DNA from: Desulfolinea sp050305405
GTDB lineage: Bacteria > Chloroflexota > Anaerolineae > Anaerolineales > Villigracilaceae
Length of the DNA stretch: 64,000 bases
Assembly: GCA_050305405.1 (NCBI GenBank)
Contig: JBNLFG010000009.1
Location: 1-64,000 of the forward strand
Direction of reading: 5' to 3'
The position numbers and the translations under genes were made by a program. This document shows positions 16,798 to 25,702 of this stretch, piece after piece (the first letter of the stretch is position 1; every line of letters begins with the position of its first letter). The notes beneath the pieces are model-generated. The model ran no database searches, was not told the DNA's origin, and worked only from the letters and a program-made list of their open reading frames with translations.

Positions 16798-17912
16798 TAT
16801 TCTTCTCCTGTTTGTGCTTGCGCACGTACACGTTGAAATTCTTTCAGGAATTCCTGCGCGATGTCTGTATTGTAAAAGATAATAATATTTTCATCATTGC
16901 GCTCTTCGGCACTGGCAGAAAAGTTATAGGAGCCTGTGATAACAATCGCCTCATCAATGATAAAAACCTTATGATGCATCAAACCATCAATACCATCTTC
17001 AAGGACGTCGATCCCCGCTTGCGCAAAGACATCATACTCGCCACCCTGATTGGATGCGACCTGAGAGTGATCCATTACCCCGGCGACGGTGACCCCGTCT
17101 CGCGCGCGACCTTGAATTGCTTCCGATATATCATCCGCGGTGAACGAATAAGCCATAAAGTAGATGCTCTCTTCGGCGTTATCGAGCAACTCCACGATCA
17201 CATCCGCAACACCGTCATCGGGTGAGAAGTAGGTCTCGATCATTGTGCCGTTAACAAAGGTGGTCGGGTTGGGCGTATCCGAAATGGTATCGGGGCCAAA
17301 GTGATCGCCAACGAACATCTCATCAAATTCGGTCTGATAATTTTCAACCAACTTCTGTGAACGGATGCGAAGCATATTGTTATTATCTTTATAAGCCCCC
17401 CCTGTGGTGAAGTTCATCGAGCCGACCCAAATTTCACTACGGTCGATGATGACGAATTTATCGTGCATCAGCCCTTCACGGCGGTCACCGATGACGGAGA
17501 TCCCGGCATCAACCAATTCCTGCGGGACGTCACGGTCGCGATTAGAGCTTTCCATCACGACACGCACCTGCACGCCGCGACGGAGGGCGTCCAACAGGGC
17601 ATCGCGGATGCTCCAGAGGCTGAGGCTGTAAACGGCAACATCCACACTCAGGCGAGCGTCATCTATAGCGGCAGCAAGCTGAACATCTGGGCCGCCCCGA
17701 TAATATTCAGCATCGGGAGCTGTGGGGTCAGTAAAGTAAAGCTCAAACCAGCCGCCGTCCACGCCGTATCCAATATCCATTGGAATTTCTTCCAAGACAA
17801 AATCATTCACGGGCTCGGGAGTAAGCGGTTCGGCGACCACAGTTTCGACAGGCACGGGTGTGCAGGCAGAGGCGAAAAGAGCAAAAGCAAGCAGGAAGAT
17901 GCGTAATTTCAT
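16797..17912 (-). CDS. Phospholipase D-like lipoprotein with two HKD motifs
   Basis: 371 aa. The lipoprotein signal ends FASAC, so Cys17 is the lipidated residue. Two HxK(x4)D motifs are complete: His150-Lys152-Asp157 in MHDKFVIID followed by GSMNF, and His313-Lys315-Asp320 in MHHKVFIID followed by GSYNF. The pseudo-symmetric PLD fold uses both to form one active site. Family members hydrolyse phospholipids or nucleic acids (Nuc type); the length and doubled motif do not decide between them. It is the middle gene of an operon, with one-base TAATG overlaps at both ends. Export next to a protease suggests a role in breaking down external material. Confidence 0.87.
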   Translation of the reverse strand: MKLRIFLLAFALFASACTPVPVETVVAEPLTPEPVNDFVLEEIPMDIGYGVDGGWFELYFTDPTAPDAEYYRGGPDVQLAAAIDDARLSVDVAVYSLSLWSIRDALLDALRRGVQVRVVMESSNRDRDVPQELVDAGISVIGDRREGLMHDKFVIIDRSEIWVGSMNFTTGGAYKDNNNMLRIRSQKLVENYQTEFDEMFVGDHFGPDTISDTPNPTTFVNGTMIETYFSPDDGVADVIVELLDNAEESIYFMAYSFTADDISEAIQGRARDGVTVAGVMDHSQVASNQGGEYDVFAQAGIDVLEDGIDGLMHHKVFIIDEAIVITGSYNFSASAEERNDENIIIFYNTDIAQEFLKEFQRVRAQAQTGEE

Positions 17913-18721
17913 TATTTTCCTTTGGTGATTGCGCTCTGAGCGATTTTGTCGACCAGGCTGGGCGCGATGAGTTTAATCCACTGACCGAGGTGGCCGCGCA
18001 GGGTCTGCACATCTTCGCGTTTGCGCTTCTCCATTGCTCGCAGGAGATAATTGACACTCGTTTCAACGGTCATGATCTTATCTTCCTGCACAGGCGAATC
18101 CATAATCGGCTCGCCGTCGGTGCCAAGAGCGAGTTTGCGCACATCGGTGGCGACAAAATCGGGATAGGAGATCGTAACGCTGACACCCGTGCCAAGCAAT
18201 TCAACGCGCAAAGAGTCGAAAAAGCCGACCATGGCATGTTTACTGGCGGCGTATCCGCTGCGGGTGGGCACGCCGGCTTTGCCTGTCAGACTTGAAACAG
18301 CAACCAAACGTCCACGCGTTTCTTTGAGATAAGGCAATGCGTAATGCGTGCAGTAAACACTACCCATATAATTAACTTGCATGATCTTTTCAAAAACCGA
18401 TAAATCTTCGACTTGGTCAAATAATGCCCACATACTGATGCCCGCATTATTGACAAGCGTATCGATCCGTCCATATTCTTCTACAGTGCGCTCGATCAAA
18501 TTCTTGCAATCAGCTTGCTCGGCGACATCGGTCTGGATAGCAATTGCCTTCCCCCCACGCTGACGACATTTCTCAGCGACTTTTGCCAACCGATCAGTAT
18601 CACGCGCGCCGAGTGCAAGCCAAGCACCTTGTTCTGCAAGGCGCAGTGCCAACTCACGCCCGATTCCACGCGAGGCACCGGTGATGATGACAACATTTTC
18701 TTTAAAAATAGCAGATGACAT
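17912..18721 (-). CDS. Short-chain dehydrogenase/reductase
   Basis: 269 aa SDR. The NAD(P) motif TGASRGIG lies at 14-21, NNAG near residue 92, the catalytic Ser in AVSSLTG and YAASK near residue 165. It is a classical cytoplasmic SDR of the type that acts on keto or hydroxyl groups of lipids, sugars or steroids; the substrate is unknown. A conserved C-terminal extension is Lys-rich. It is the first gene of the three-gene operon with the PLD lipoprotein and the protease, and its stop overlaps the next start by one base. The upstream region is shared with the divergent murJ promoter. Confidence 0.88.
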   Translation of the reverse strand: MSSAIFKENVVIITGASRGIGRELALRLAEQGAWLALGARDTDRLAKVAEKCRQRGGKAIAIQTDVAEQADCKNLIERTVEEYGRIDTLVNNAGISMWALFDQVEDLSVFEKIMQVNYMGSVYCTHYALPYLKETRGRLVAVSSLTGKAGVPTRSGYAASKHAMVGFFDSLRVELLGTGVSVTISYPDFVATDVRKLALGTDGEPIMDSPVQEDKIMTVETSVNYLLRAMEKRKREDVQTLRGHLGQWIKLIAPSLVDKIAQSAITKGK

Positions 18722-18771
18722 AAAAGCTCCCTAAAATTTATTTCCGAAAGATTATAGCCGATTGAAAGGGT

Positions 18772-18777
18772 TATAAT
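18772..18777 (+). promoter_or_regulatory. -10 box upstream of murJ
   Basis: TATAAT at 18772-18777, 30 nt before the TTG start of murJ, gives a short leader with AAAGGA as ribosome binding site. No convincing -35 hexamer is seen. Confidence 0.5.
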
Positions 18778-18807
18778 CTCGCCACTTCTACATCAAAGGA
18801 AAATCCA

Positions 18808-20379
18808 TTGAGCAATTCAAATACTGCTAATCGCCAAATCGCACGTGCTGCTGGCACGGTCATGTTCGCCTTTGCTTTTGGGCAGCTCGTTGGCCTGGTG
18901 CGCCGAATTCTCGTCGCGCAGGCTTTCGGCGCAGGCGCAGGCCTGGATGCATTTAGCGCAGCTAATCGCGTCTCGGAGACGCTCTTCAATCTCGTCGCAG
19001 GCGGGGCATTGGGATCGGCTTTCATCCCGACCTTTACGGGATTGCTTGCCAAAGATGATAAAAAATCCGCGTGGAGATTGGCAAGCGCGGTCACCAACTG
19101 GGTCACTCTTGTCCTGAGCTTGTTGGCTGCTCTATCAGCTATATTTGCGCCCCAAATTGTTCACACCCTCGCCCCAGGCTTCGCAGCACATCCCGAACAA
19201 TTTGCATTGACCGTGACTTTATTACGCATCCAGCTCTTCTCGGCGATATTATTCGGCTTGAGCGGGCTGGTGATGGGCATCTTGAACTCGCATCAGGTCT
19301 TCCTGATTCCCGCACTGACCCCATCCATGTACCAGATCGGGATGATCTTTGGTGTACTCGTGCTCGCTCCCACAATGGGGATTTACGGTTTGGCATGGGG
19401 TGTAGTGATCGGAGCATTCTTCCATCTGGTTTTACAGCTGCCCGTGCTCATCAAACAACGCGGGAACTATTCTCTTTCGCTAGGCATTGGCGATGCAAAT
19501 GTCGGCGAAGTACTGCGTTTGATGGGACCACGTCTACTGGGTGTAGCTATCGTGCAATTGAATTTTTGGGTCAATACCCGGCTGGCATCGCGTATGGCAA
19601 CTGGCTCGGTCGTCGGGGTCGAGTACGGTTTTGCACTGATGCTGATGGCACAGGTTGCGATTGCGCAATCCATCGCTACAGCGGCGATGCCAACTTTTGC
19701 TGCGCAATATGCGCTCGGCAAATTGGACGATGTCCGCCATTCACTTGCGGCAACCATTCGCGGGGTTTTGCTGCTCTCAATCCCCGCTGCGGTGGGGCTG
19801 ATCGTTTTACGTGTGCCGCTCATCACCTTGCTCTATCAGCGTGGCGAATTTACATCCCGTTCAACGGAGATCGTTGCGTGGGCATTGCTCTGGTACGCGG
19901 TCGGTTTGGTAGGACATTCGGTGATGGAGATTTTAGCGCGCGCTTTCTATGCCCTGCATGATACAAAAACGCCTGTCATTGTGGGCATGATCGCAATGAG
20001 CCTGAACATCATCTTCAGCATCGCTTTTGCGGCACTTTTCGCGCGCATCGGCTGGATGCCACATGGCGGTTTGGCCCTCGCCAATTCGCTGGCAACCGCG
20101 CTGGAAATGGTCGGCTTGCTGATCTTGATGCGCAAACGCTTGGGTGGCATCGAGGGACGAAATATCCTGCGCGGGCTGGGGCAGGTCGTGCTCGCCGCCG
20201 TGGGGATGGGCATCGCGCTGGTATGGTGGGAACAAGCCCAAATCACGTCCGCTACGTGGCTGGTTGCGCTCGGGGGCATCGCTATCGGTGGTTTGGTCTA
20301 TTTTATGGGGGTCTGGATTCTGAAAGTCCCGGAAATGCGGGATGTTCTAGGTTTTGTGCAAAGGAAAATTAAAAGATAA
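18808..20379 (+). CDS. murJ: Lipid II flippase MurJ
   Basis: 523 aa polytopic membrane protein of the MurJ/MviN family in the MOP exporter superfamily, which flips lipid II for peptidoglycan synthesis. Family features include GQLVGLVRRILVAQAFG near the N-terminus, SAANRVSETLFNLVAGGALGSAFIPTF, and about 13-14 hydrophobic segments. The start is a TTG at 18808, set by the AAAGGA 8 nt upstream; the next in-frame ATG would remove the conserved first helix. It is convergent with murA, the first committed enzyme of the same pathway. Confidence 0.92.
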   Translation: MSNSNTANRQIARAAGTVMFAFAFGQLVGLVRRILVAQAFGAGAGLDAFSAANRVSETLFNLVAGGALGSAFIPTFTGLLAKDDKKSAWRLASAVTNWVTLVLSLLAALSAIFAPQIVHTLAPGFAAHPEQFALTVTLLRIQLFSAILFGLSGLVMGILNSHQVFLIPALTPSMYQIGMIFGVLVLAPTMGIYGLAWGVVIGAFFHLVLQLPVLIKQRGNYSLSLGIGDANVGEVLRLMGPRLLGVAIVQLNFWVNTRLASRMATGSVVGVEYGFALMLMAQVAIAQSIATAAMPTFAAQYALGKLDDVRHSLAATIRGVLLLSIPAAVGLIVLRVPLITLLYQRGEFTSRSTEIVAWALLWYAVGLVGHSVMEILARAFYALHDTKTPVIVGMIAMSLNIIFSIAFAALFARIGWMPHGGLALANSLATALEMVGLLILMRKRLGGIEGRNILRGLGQVVLAAVGMGIALVWWEQAQITSATWLVALGGIAIGGLVYFMGVWILKVPEMRDVLGFVQRKIKR

Positions 20380-20381
20380 AC

Positions 20382-20498
20382 CCAGTTCCTGAGCGGAGGG
20401 CTTTTCTTCGAAAAGCACGCAGTCGAAGGACGGCGTTACCAGAGAACACCGCTCTTCGACTACGACTACGCTCCGCTTCGTCTCCGCTCAGAGACTGG
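20382..20498 (+). repeat. Nested inverted-repeat element between murJ and murA
   Basis: A 117-nt palindromic element fills the gap between two convergent genes. The outer arms are CCAGTTCCTGAGCGGAG (20382-20398) and CTCCGCTCAGAGACTGG (20482-20498), matching at 15 of 17 positions. The inner arms are AGTCGAAG (20421-20428) and CTTCGACT (20454-20461). A small hairpin GCTTTTC/GAAAAGC sits inside the left half. It has the form of a dispersed intergenic repeat (REP/MITE-like) and may also terminate both genes. Confidence 0.7.
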
Positions 20499-20505
20499 AC
20501 TGCTT

Positions 20506-21786
20506 TTACTCCGTCGCCCGTTCTATTTTTGCCCCCAAGGCTCTCAACTTTTCTTCAACATTGGCATAGCCGCGATCAATTTGGCTGATGTGGCGGATGG
20601 TCGATTTGCCTTCGGCGGCGAGGGCTGCCAAGAGCAGCGCCATGCCCGCGCGAATATCGGGGCTATCGACCTTTTCGCCGTAAAGCTGGGCAGGCCCCTG
20701 CACGATACAGCGATAGGGATCACAGAGGATAATCTTCGCACCCATGCTGACAAGTTTGTCGGTGAAGTACATACGACCGTTGTACATCCAATCGTGGAAC
20801 ATAATGGTGCCTTCTGCCTGGGTAGCAATAGTGATGACGATGCTGATCAGGTCGGTGGGGAAAGCGGGCCAGACATTGGTTTTGATCTCGGGGATGGCGT
20901 CGCCGTAATCGGGGATAATTTTGAGGGTTTGGTTATTGGAGATGATTAAATCGTCACCATCAACATCCCAAGTCACACCGAGGCGCTTCATTACATAGGC
21001 AACCATATCAAGATATTGGATGCCCGCGTTACGAATACGGATTTCACCTTTGGTAACGACCGCAGCACCAACAAAAGAGATCACCTCGAGGTAGTCCGGC
21101 CCAATCGTGAACTCGCCGCCATGCAAACGCTCGACACCTGTAATATGGAGGGTGTTTGAGCCAACTTCTTCAATATTGGCACCAAGTGTATTCAACAAAT
21201 GGCAAAGCTCCTGCACATGCGGTTCGGAAGCAGCGTTGCGGATAATGGTCTTGCCTTCGGCGAGCACGGCTGCCATGACGGCGTTCTCAGTGGCCGTCAC
21301 ACTGGCTTCGTCGAAGAGGATGTCGGCGCCTTTCAAGCCGTTTGCTTTGAACTCAAGAATGCGGTCGTAGCCCACTTTTGCACCGAGGGCTTCGAGCGCC
21401 AAAAAGTGCGTATCCAGTCGTCGGCGACCGATCACGTCTCCGCCGGGAGGCGGTAGATGCAACTCACCGCAGCGCGCTGTTACGGGGCCAGCAAGCAAGA
21501 TGGAGGCACGGATGCGTCGGCTCAGTTCCATATCCAGCGCAGTCGGATCCAGTTTTTTGGCAGTGATCTGCCAGGTGGTTTCGTCCAAATCCTGCACATT
21601 CGCGCCCATACTTTCGAGCAGTTTCCGCATATCCTTCACATCACGAATGAGAGGAACGTTGCGTAAAATGACAGGCTCTTCAGACAGCAAAGTCGCTGCC
21701 AACATGGGCAGCGCAGCATTTTTATTTCCGGCAGGGGTCACTTCACCACGCAGGGGAATCCCGCCTTCGATCAAGAATTTGTCCAT
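20506..21786 (-). CDS. murA: UDP-N-acetylglucosamine 1-carboxyvinyltransferase (Asp-type active site)
   Basis: 426 aa, the normal length for MurA, which transfers enolpyruvate from PEP to UDP-GlcNAc in the first committed step of peptidoglycan synthesis. Asn21-Lys22 in the NKNAA motif is the conserved substrate-binding pair. The active-site loop reads PPPGGDVIGRRRLD: the Cys of most MurA enzymes (Cys115 in E. coli) is Asp117 here, codon at 21436-21438. In Mycobacterium, Chlamydia and Borrelia the same change keeps activity but prevents fosfomycin alkylation. The start at 21786 follows GGAG; an upstream in-frame TTG at 21798 would add four residues. Confidence 0.95.
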   Translation of the reverse strand: MDKFLIEGGIPLRGEVTPAGNKNAALPMLAATLLSEEPVILRNVPLIRDVKDMRKLLESMGANVQDLDETTWQITAKKLDPTALDMELSRRIRASILLAGPVTARCGELHLPPPGGDVIGRRRLDTHFLALEALGAKVGYDRILEFKANGLKGADILFDEASVTATENAVMAAVLAEGKTIIRNAASEPHVQELCHLLNTLGANIEEVGSNTLHITGVERLHGGEFTIGPDYLEVISFVGAAVVTKGEIRIRNAGIQYLDMVAYVMKRLGVTWDVDGDDLIISNNQTLKIIPDYGDAIPEIKTNVWPAFPTDLISIVITIATQAEGTIMFHDWMYNGRMYFTDKLVSMGAKIILCDPYRCIVQGPAQLYGEKVDSPDIRAGMALLLAALAAEGKSTIRHISQIDRGYANVEEKLRALGAKIERATE

Positions 21787-21918
21787 AAAAAACTCCAAGT
21801 TATTAGATTGGCGAAATTGTATCAGAAGACTGCAATATAGTTCTTAAGTAGGGGGAGCCAAATAACAGAAATGTTAAGCGCTTCAAATATAGGTGCTGTA
21901 ATTGCAAGTTCTTTTCGT

Positions 21919-21924
21919 TATAAT
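21919..21924 (+). promoter_or_regulatory. -10 box of a probably leaderless prepilin peptidase transcript
   Basis: TATAAT (21919-21924) ends 8 nt before the ATG at 21933. GGAG at 21925-21928 falls within the few bases between the box and the start, so it would not be in the mRNA if transcription starts at the usual distance. Confidence 0.55.
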
Positions 21925-21932
21925 GGAGTTGT

Positions 21933-22718
21933 ATGAATGTCTCAATAACATTTCCGATTTTTTCAGGATGGCTTGCCGCGTTGCTCGTGAACTATCTCTC
22001 GGACGTTCTACCTGCTACCCGCAAACTGACATCCCCTACCTGCCAGCACTGTGCCGCCAAATTTGCATGGACAGACTATCTTTTGCTGAAAGGTTGTGCC
22101 GCATGCGGAAAGCCGCGCGGTTGGCGCACATGGCTTACGCAAGTATTGGGTGTAAGTGTTAGCCTGTATACCTGGTTTTCACCGCCGAATAAATTAGGCT
22201 ATTGGCTTGGAATGCTTTTACTGGTCTACCTGGCCGTTGTCCTGATTATTGATCTTGAACACCGTCTGATCCTGCATCCCGTCAGTATTTTTGGCGTTGT
22301 TCTCGCGGCCATATTAGGCATTTTAATACACGGTTGGAAAGCAACCCTGATCGGCGGCATCGCCGGTTACGGGATCATGTATCTCTTTTACGGCTTCGGC
22401 ATTCTCTTCACCAAGATGCGTGCAAAACGGATGCGCGCACAAGGCATCGAAGCGGATGATGAAGAAGCACTTGGCTTTGGCGATGTCAATCTCGCCGGGA
22501 TTTTGGGTTTGTTGCTCGGTTGGCCTATCATCTGGTTTGGTCTTTTACTTGGCATCCTGGGTGGTGGCGCTGTTAGCCTCTTGCTTGTGATCTTTGTTCT
22601 ACTTAAAAAACGTTATCAAGAAAATGCGTTGATGATCTTTATCCCTTACGGCCCTTACTTCATTCTGAGCGCATTCATCCTACTTTATCTCCCGCATTGG
22701 ATCACACCCATTTTATAA
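21933..22718 (+). CDS. Prepilin peptidase (A24 family)
   Basis: 261 aa membrane aspartic protease that cleaves the leader of type IV pilins and Tad pseudopilins and may methylate the new N-terminus. The two catalytic aspartates are Asp107 in IIDLEHR and Asp184 in GFGDVNLA. The N-terminal loop carries two Cys pairs (CQHC at 37-40, CAAC at 55-58), the zinc site of full-length PilD-type enzymes. About seven hydrophobic segments are present. It immediately precedes the TadE/TadG-like gene set, which contains its probable substrates. Confidence 0.88.
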   Translation: MNVSITFPIFSGWLAALLVNYLSDVLPATRKLTSPTCQHCAAKFAWTDYLLLKGCAACGKPRGWRTWLTQVLGVSVSLYTWFSPPNKLGYWLGMLLLVYLAVVLIIDLEHRLILHPVSIFGVVLAAILGILIHGWKATLIGGIAGYGIMYLFYGFGILFTKMRAKRMRAQGIEADDEEALGFGDVNLAGILGLLLGWPIIWFGLLLGILGGGAVSLLLVIFVLLKKRYQENALMIFIPYGPYFILSAFILLYLPHWITPIL

Positions 22719-22741
22719 GCGTAGTACAGATGTTGGACTAG

Positions 22742-22762
22742 AGAGTATTTTTGAAATACTCT
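22742..22762 (+). repeat. Short inverted repeat upstream of the TadE fusion gene
   Basis: AGAGTATTT (22742-22750) and AAATACTCT (22754-22762) form a perfect 9-bp stem with a 3-nt loop but no T-tract. It lies 54 nt before the start at 22816 and overlaps the region where a promoter is expected, so it could be an operator or a weak terminator for the peptidase gene. Confidence 0.45.
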
Positions 22763-22815
22763 ACACTAGAATCACCTTCTATCTTCACAAACTTTATCAG
22801 AATAAGGCTTTTCTT

Positions 22816-25647
22816 ATGAATCGTAAAAATCTTTCCCCCCGCCGCAAAGGCCAATCCATGGTCGAGTTTGCGCTTGTTTTGCCGGTTTTGCTCCTGGTCG
22901 TTCTCGGGCTTTTAGAAGCCGGACGCCTGATTTTTATCTACGGCTCTGTCACAACAGCCAGCCGTCAGGCTGTCCGCTATGGCTCAGCAACTGGCGATAA
23001 CGGCGCAGGCACAAATACCAGAAAGTATCTCGACTGTGATGGAATCGAAACCGCGGCTAAAGATATGGGCTTTATTTTGCCAATTGACACGGTCGATATC
23101 ATCTACACACGTGACGGGAACCCCTTTGCAGATTGTGATACAGGTAGCAGCACATACCCGAATCCGACAGCCGATCTCTTTGAAAATGGTGACCGCATTG
23201 AAGTCACCACAACAAGCCCCTATGCGCCCATTGTTCCTATAGCAGGATTTGCGAATTTTGATCTTGTCGCCAACAGCAAACGCACCATCTTTGTTGGAAT
23301 CTCGATTTCGGCAGAGGCTGCCCCATGGGTGCCTACCGCAGCCATTCAGCTTGAAGGCTTTGCAGGATTAAAATCTCCCCCCGATGCAACAATTTTTGTT
23401 GATAACCCTACTTACACATTAGAAGGTCAAGAATTTGAATTTAAATTCAAACTGACAAATACAGGAGATACCGAATTAACCAGCTACAGTATCACAACAG
23501 ATATTGGGAATTGCTCAGGTGGCAACCTAGCAATAGGAGCTTCTGTAGATTGTTATCCAGCAAACACTTACGTAATAACTTCAGATAACTACACAAATGG
23601 AGAGGCTATCACGATAAACGCAAACGCTGATGCTTCAGACGGAACCAATACTCCTACGGCATTAACAGCTGTCGTCATTACCTTCGACCCAACTGCTCAA
23701 ATTTCGTTAAGCGGAGCAGTCAATCCAGCGGTCCAAACAACAGAAGGACCAGTTACATTTACATACACAATCACCAATACCGGGGGTGTGGACCTATCAA
23801 CATTCAGCTTAGAAACAATCAGTGGCGTCCCCGTTACTTTCACTTGTGAAACCGGTATTCTCCCGGCTCTAGGAACAGACACAATTCTTTGCTCAGGAAC
23901 TTATACCATCACCCAGGCTGACCTAGATGCCGGCCTTGTAACCAATGAAGCAAAAGCAACAGCCACAGATGGCGGCCCAAATTCAAGTACAGATACCGCT
24001 AGTGCAACGGTGATTACGAAACCCCTCAAATTGACGATAACAACAGACCCTCTTGCATACGACATAACCACCGACACAGAGATTGAATTCAATTACACGC
24101 TTGAAAATGTAGGAGATGTGCCTTTATCAGATTTATCTCTTACCAGTGTCTTATTTGGGAACATTACTATTTGTAATAACGGAGTGAATTTAGCTAATAC
24201 GACATTAGCATCCAAAGGAGACAAAGTCTCTTGCAAGATGGTATATACGCCAATCTCACAAACCGATATGGACAACAGCTATCTTGATGATGATGCTACA
24301 GGCCACGCTGAAGGCGGAACGATTGACTCAAACATGGTGGAAGAAAGAATTTTAGCAACGATAAGCCCTGATTTACTCTTGGAAATCATAGCCCCGATAG
24401 ATAAAAGTGTTATCCCCGATGGAACAACAACAATTACTTACACATACAAGCTAACGAATACAGGGAACATGACGCTAAAAGAGACCTACGAGATCAGAGA
24501 CAGTAATAATACCGTTCTTTGCGCTGGGACCTTCCTTGACTTAGCCCCTGGATACTCTGATACAAGTTGTTCCTATACATATAATATAGTAGACCCGGAT
24601 GATTGGAATGCAGGTTCCATTGTCAGTAATGTTACAGCATATACTCAGTACACTCCTCCAAATCCTCCATATACAAGCCCAACTCCTATTTCAGTAACAT
24701 CGAACACCGTTAATTCGACTGTATATACTTTTGATGGGGATCGAATGACGCTGGAGATCACATCATCATCAGGGGATAATCCGGTTGACTTTGAGGAAGA
24801 AATCATCCTCACATATACCCTAAAAAATACTGGCAATACAACGTTATATCCAACTTACACATTAACAAATGCCCTCACAGCCCATGATTTTGGATTATGC
24901 TTCCCAGCAGCAGGTGCTGTACCACCCGGTGGCATAATATTCGACGAATGCACGATCTTTTACCAGGTGGTAGACGTTGAAGCCGACAATACGCTGATCA
25001 ACACAACAACCGCTACCGCCAGCAATCAAGAAAACGGACCAGCAAATGTGCAGACGACAACAACGCTCATCCTTGATGTAATTCCTGTCCCAGTCTGCAG
25101 CGAAGACCAATGGACAAGCAGCAAGAAATACGCATCTCCTGATCAGGTTTATTATTGCGGTTCGGACGGTGTCTGTAACGAATGGCGGGCGGATCAGGAA
25201 CCTGATCCCTCCACTGGCGAAGGCGAAAGTGGACATGTTCCTGGTGGATTCGAGGATCCCCCTTATTGGATCAAAACTAATCGATGCAAGCTAGAATATA
25301 GTTGTCAGGTATCTCTTACAAATATTCCGATGGACAATAATTCAAGTACCCAGTCGCTTACCATTGTCAACGCATCAAATGTTTCTGTTGAAATCAACAG
25401 CATTTATTTAACCTGGGCTTCAAGGAGATTAAGAACAGTAGTCTTGGGTGGTGAGAATATTTTCTCAGGAAACCAAGGCACCAGTGGTTTCGATCCTCTT
25501 TCTCCCAATACCCATTTGACAATAGGACCAGGAAATCCAACTTTGCAGCTAACTTTCAATAATAGAACGAATTGGGCACGTGCGGTCATCACCTTCTCCG
25601 ACAACTTATGCAAAACCCACCCGGCACTTGACTCCGGATTGCCGTAA
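22816..25647 (+). CDS. TadE-like pseudopilin fused to a long Ig-like repeat ectodomain
   Basis: 943 aa. Residues about 12-40 are a classical TadE leader: a basic start, then GQSMVEFALVLPVLL, with Glu at +5 after the Gly of the predicted prepilin cleavage site. A TadE-like domain with Cys pairs follows to about residue 170. The remainder is at least four copies of a beta-sandwich repeat with signatures such as FKLTNTGD, FTYTITNTGG, FNYTLENVGD, YTYKLTNTGN and YTLKNTGN, the DUF11/CARDB/DUF7507 type of surface-protein repeats. The last about 150 residues are Cys-rich and unlike the repeats. TadE proteins are normally 150-200 aa, so this is an unusual fusion that places a long stalk on a pilus-type anchor. 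It is followed by three genes spaced 3-55 nt apart. Confidence 0.82.
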   Translation: MNRKNLSPRRKGQSMVEFALVLPVLLLVVLGLLEAGRLIFIYGSVTTASRQAVRYGSATGDNGAGTNTRKYLDCDGIETAAKDMGFILPIDTVDIIYTRDGNPFADCDTGSSTYPNPTADLFENGDRIEVTTTSPYAPIVPIAGFANFDLVANSKRTIFVGISISAEAAPWVPTAAIQLEGFAGLKSPPDATIFVDNPTYTLEGQEFEFKFKLTNTGDTELTSYSITTDIGNCSGGNLAIGASVDCYPANTYVITSDNYTNGEAITINANADASDGTNTPTALTAVVITFDPTAQISLSGAVNPAVQTTEGPVTFTYTITNTGGVDLSTFSLETISGVPVTFTCETGILPALGTDTILCSGTYTITQADLDAGLVTNEAKATATDGGPNSSTDTASATVITKPLKLTITTDPLAYDITTDTEIEFNYTLENVGDVPLSDLSLTSVLFGNITICNNGVNLANTTLASKGDKVSCKMVYTPISQTDMDNSYLDDDATGHAEGGTIDSNMVEERILATISPDLLLEIIAPIDKSVIPDGTTTITYTYKLTNTGNMTLKETYEIRDSNNTVLCAGTFLDLAPGYSDTSCSYTYNIVDPDDWNAGSIVSNVTAYTQYTPPNPPYTSPTPISVTSNTVNSTVYTFDGDRMTLEITSSSGDNPVDFEEEIILTYTLKNTGNTTLYPTYTLTNALTAHDFGLCFPAAGAVPPGGIIFDECTIFYQVVDVEADNTLINTTTATASNQENGPANVQTTTTLILDVIPVPVCSEDQWTSSKKYASPDQVYYCGSDGVCNEWRADQEPDPSTGEGESGHVPGGFEDPPYWIKTNRCKLEYSCQVSLTNIPMDNNSSTQSLTIVNASNVSVEINSIYLTWASRRLRTVVLGGENIFSGNQGTSGFDPLSPNTHLTIGPGNPTLQLTFNNRTNWARAVITFSDNLCKTHPALDSGLP

Positions 25648-25702
25648 AAGTATCGTCTTTTCACAAAAGACAAGTTCTAAAATCAATAAGGAAAGAAAGT
25701 TT

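Noticed and set aside
25580..25702. Longer N-terminus for the fibronectin type III protein
   Set aside because: It would overlap the TadE fusion gene in another frame; the internal ATG at 25703 has a ribosome binding site and begins a signal peptide.
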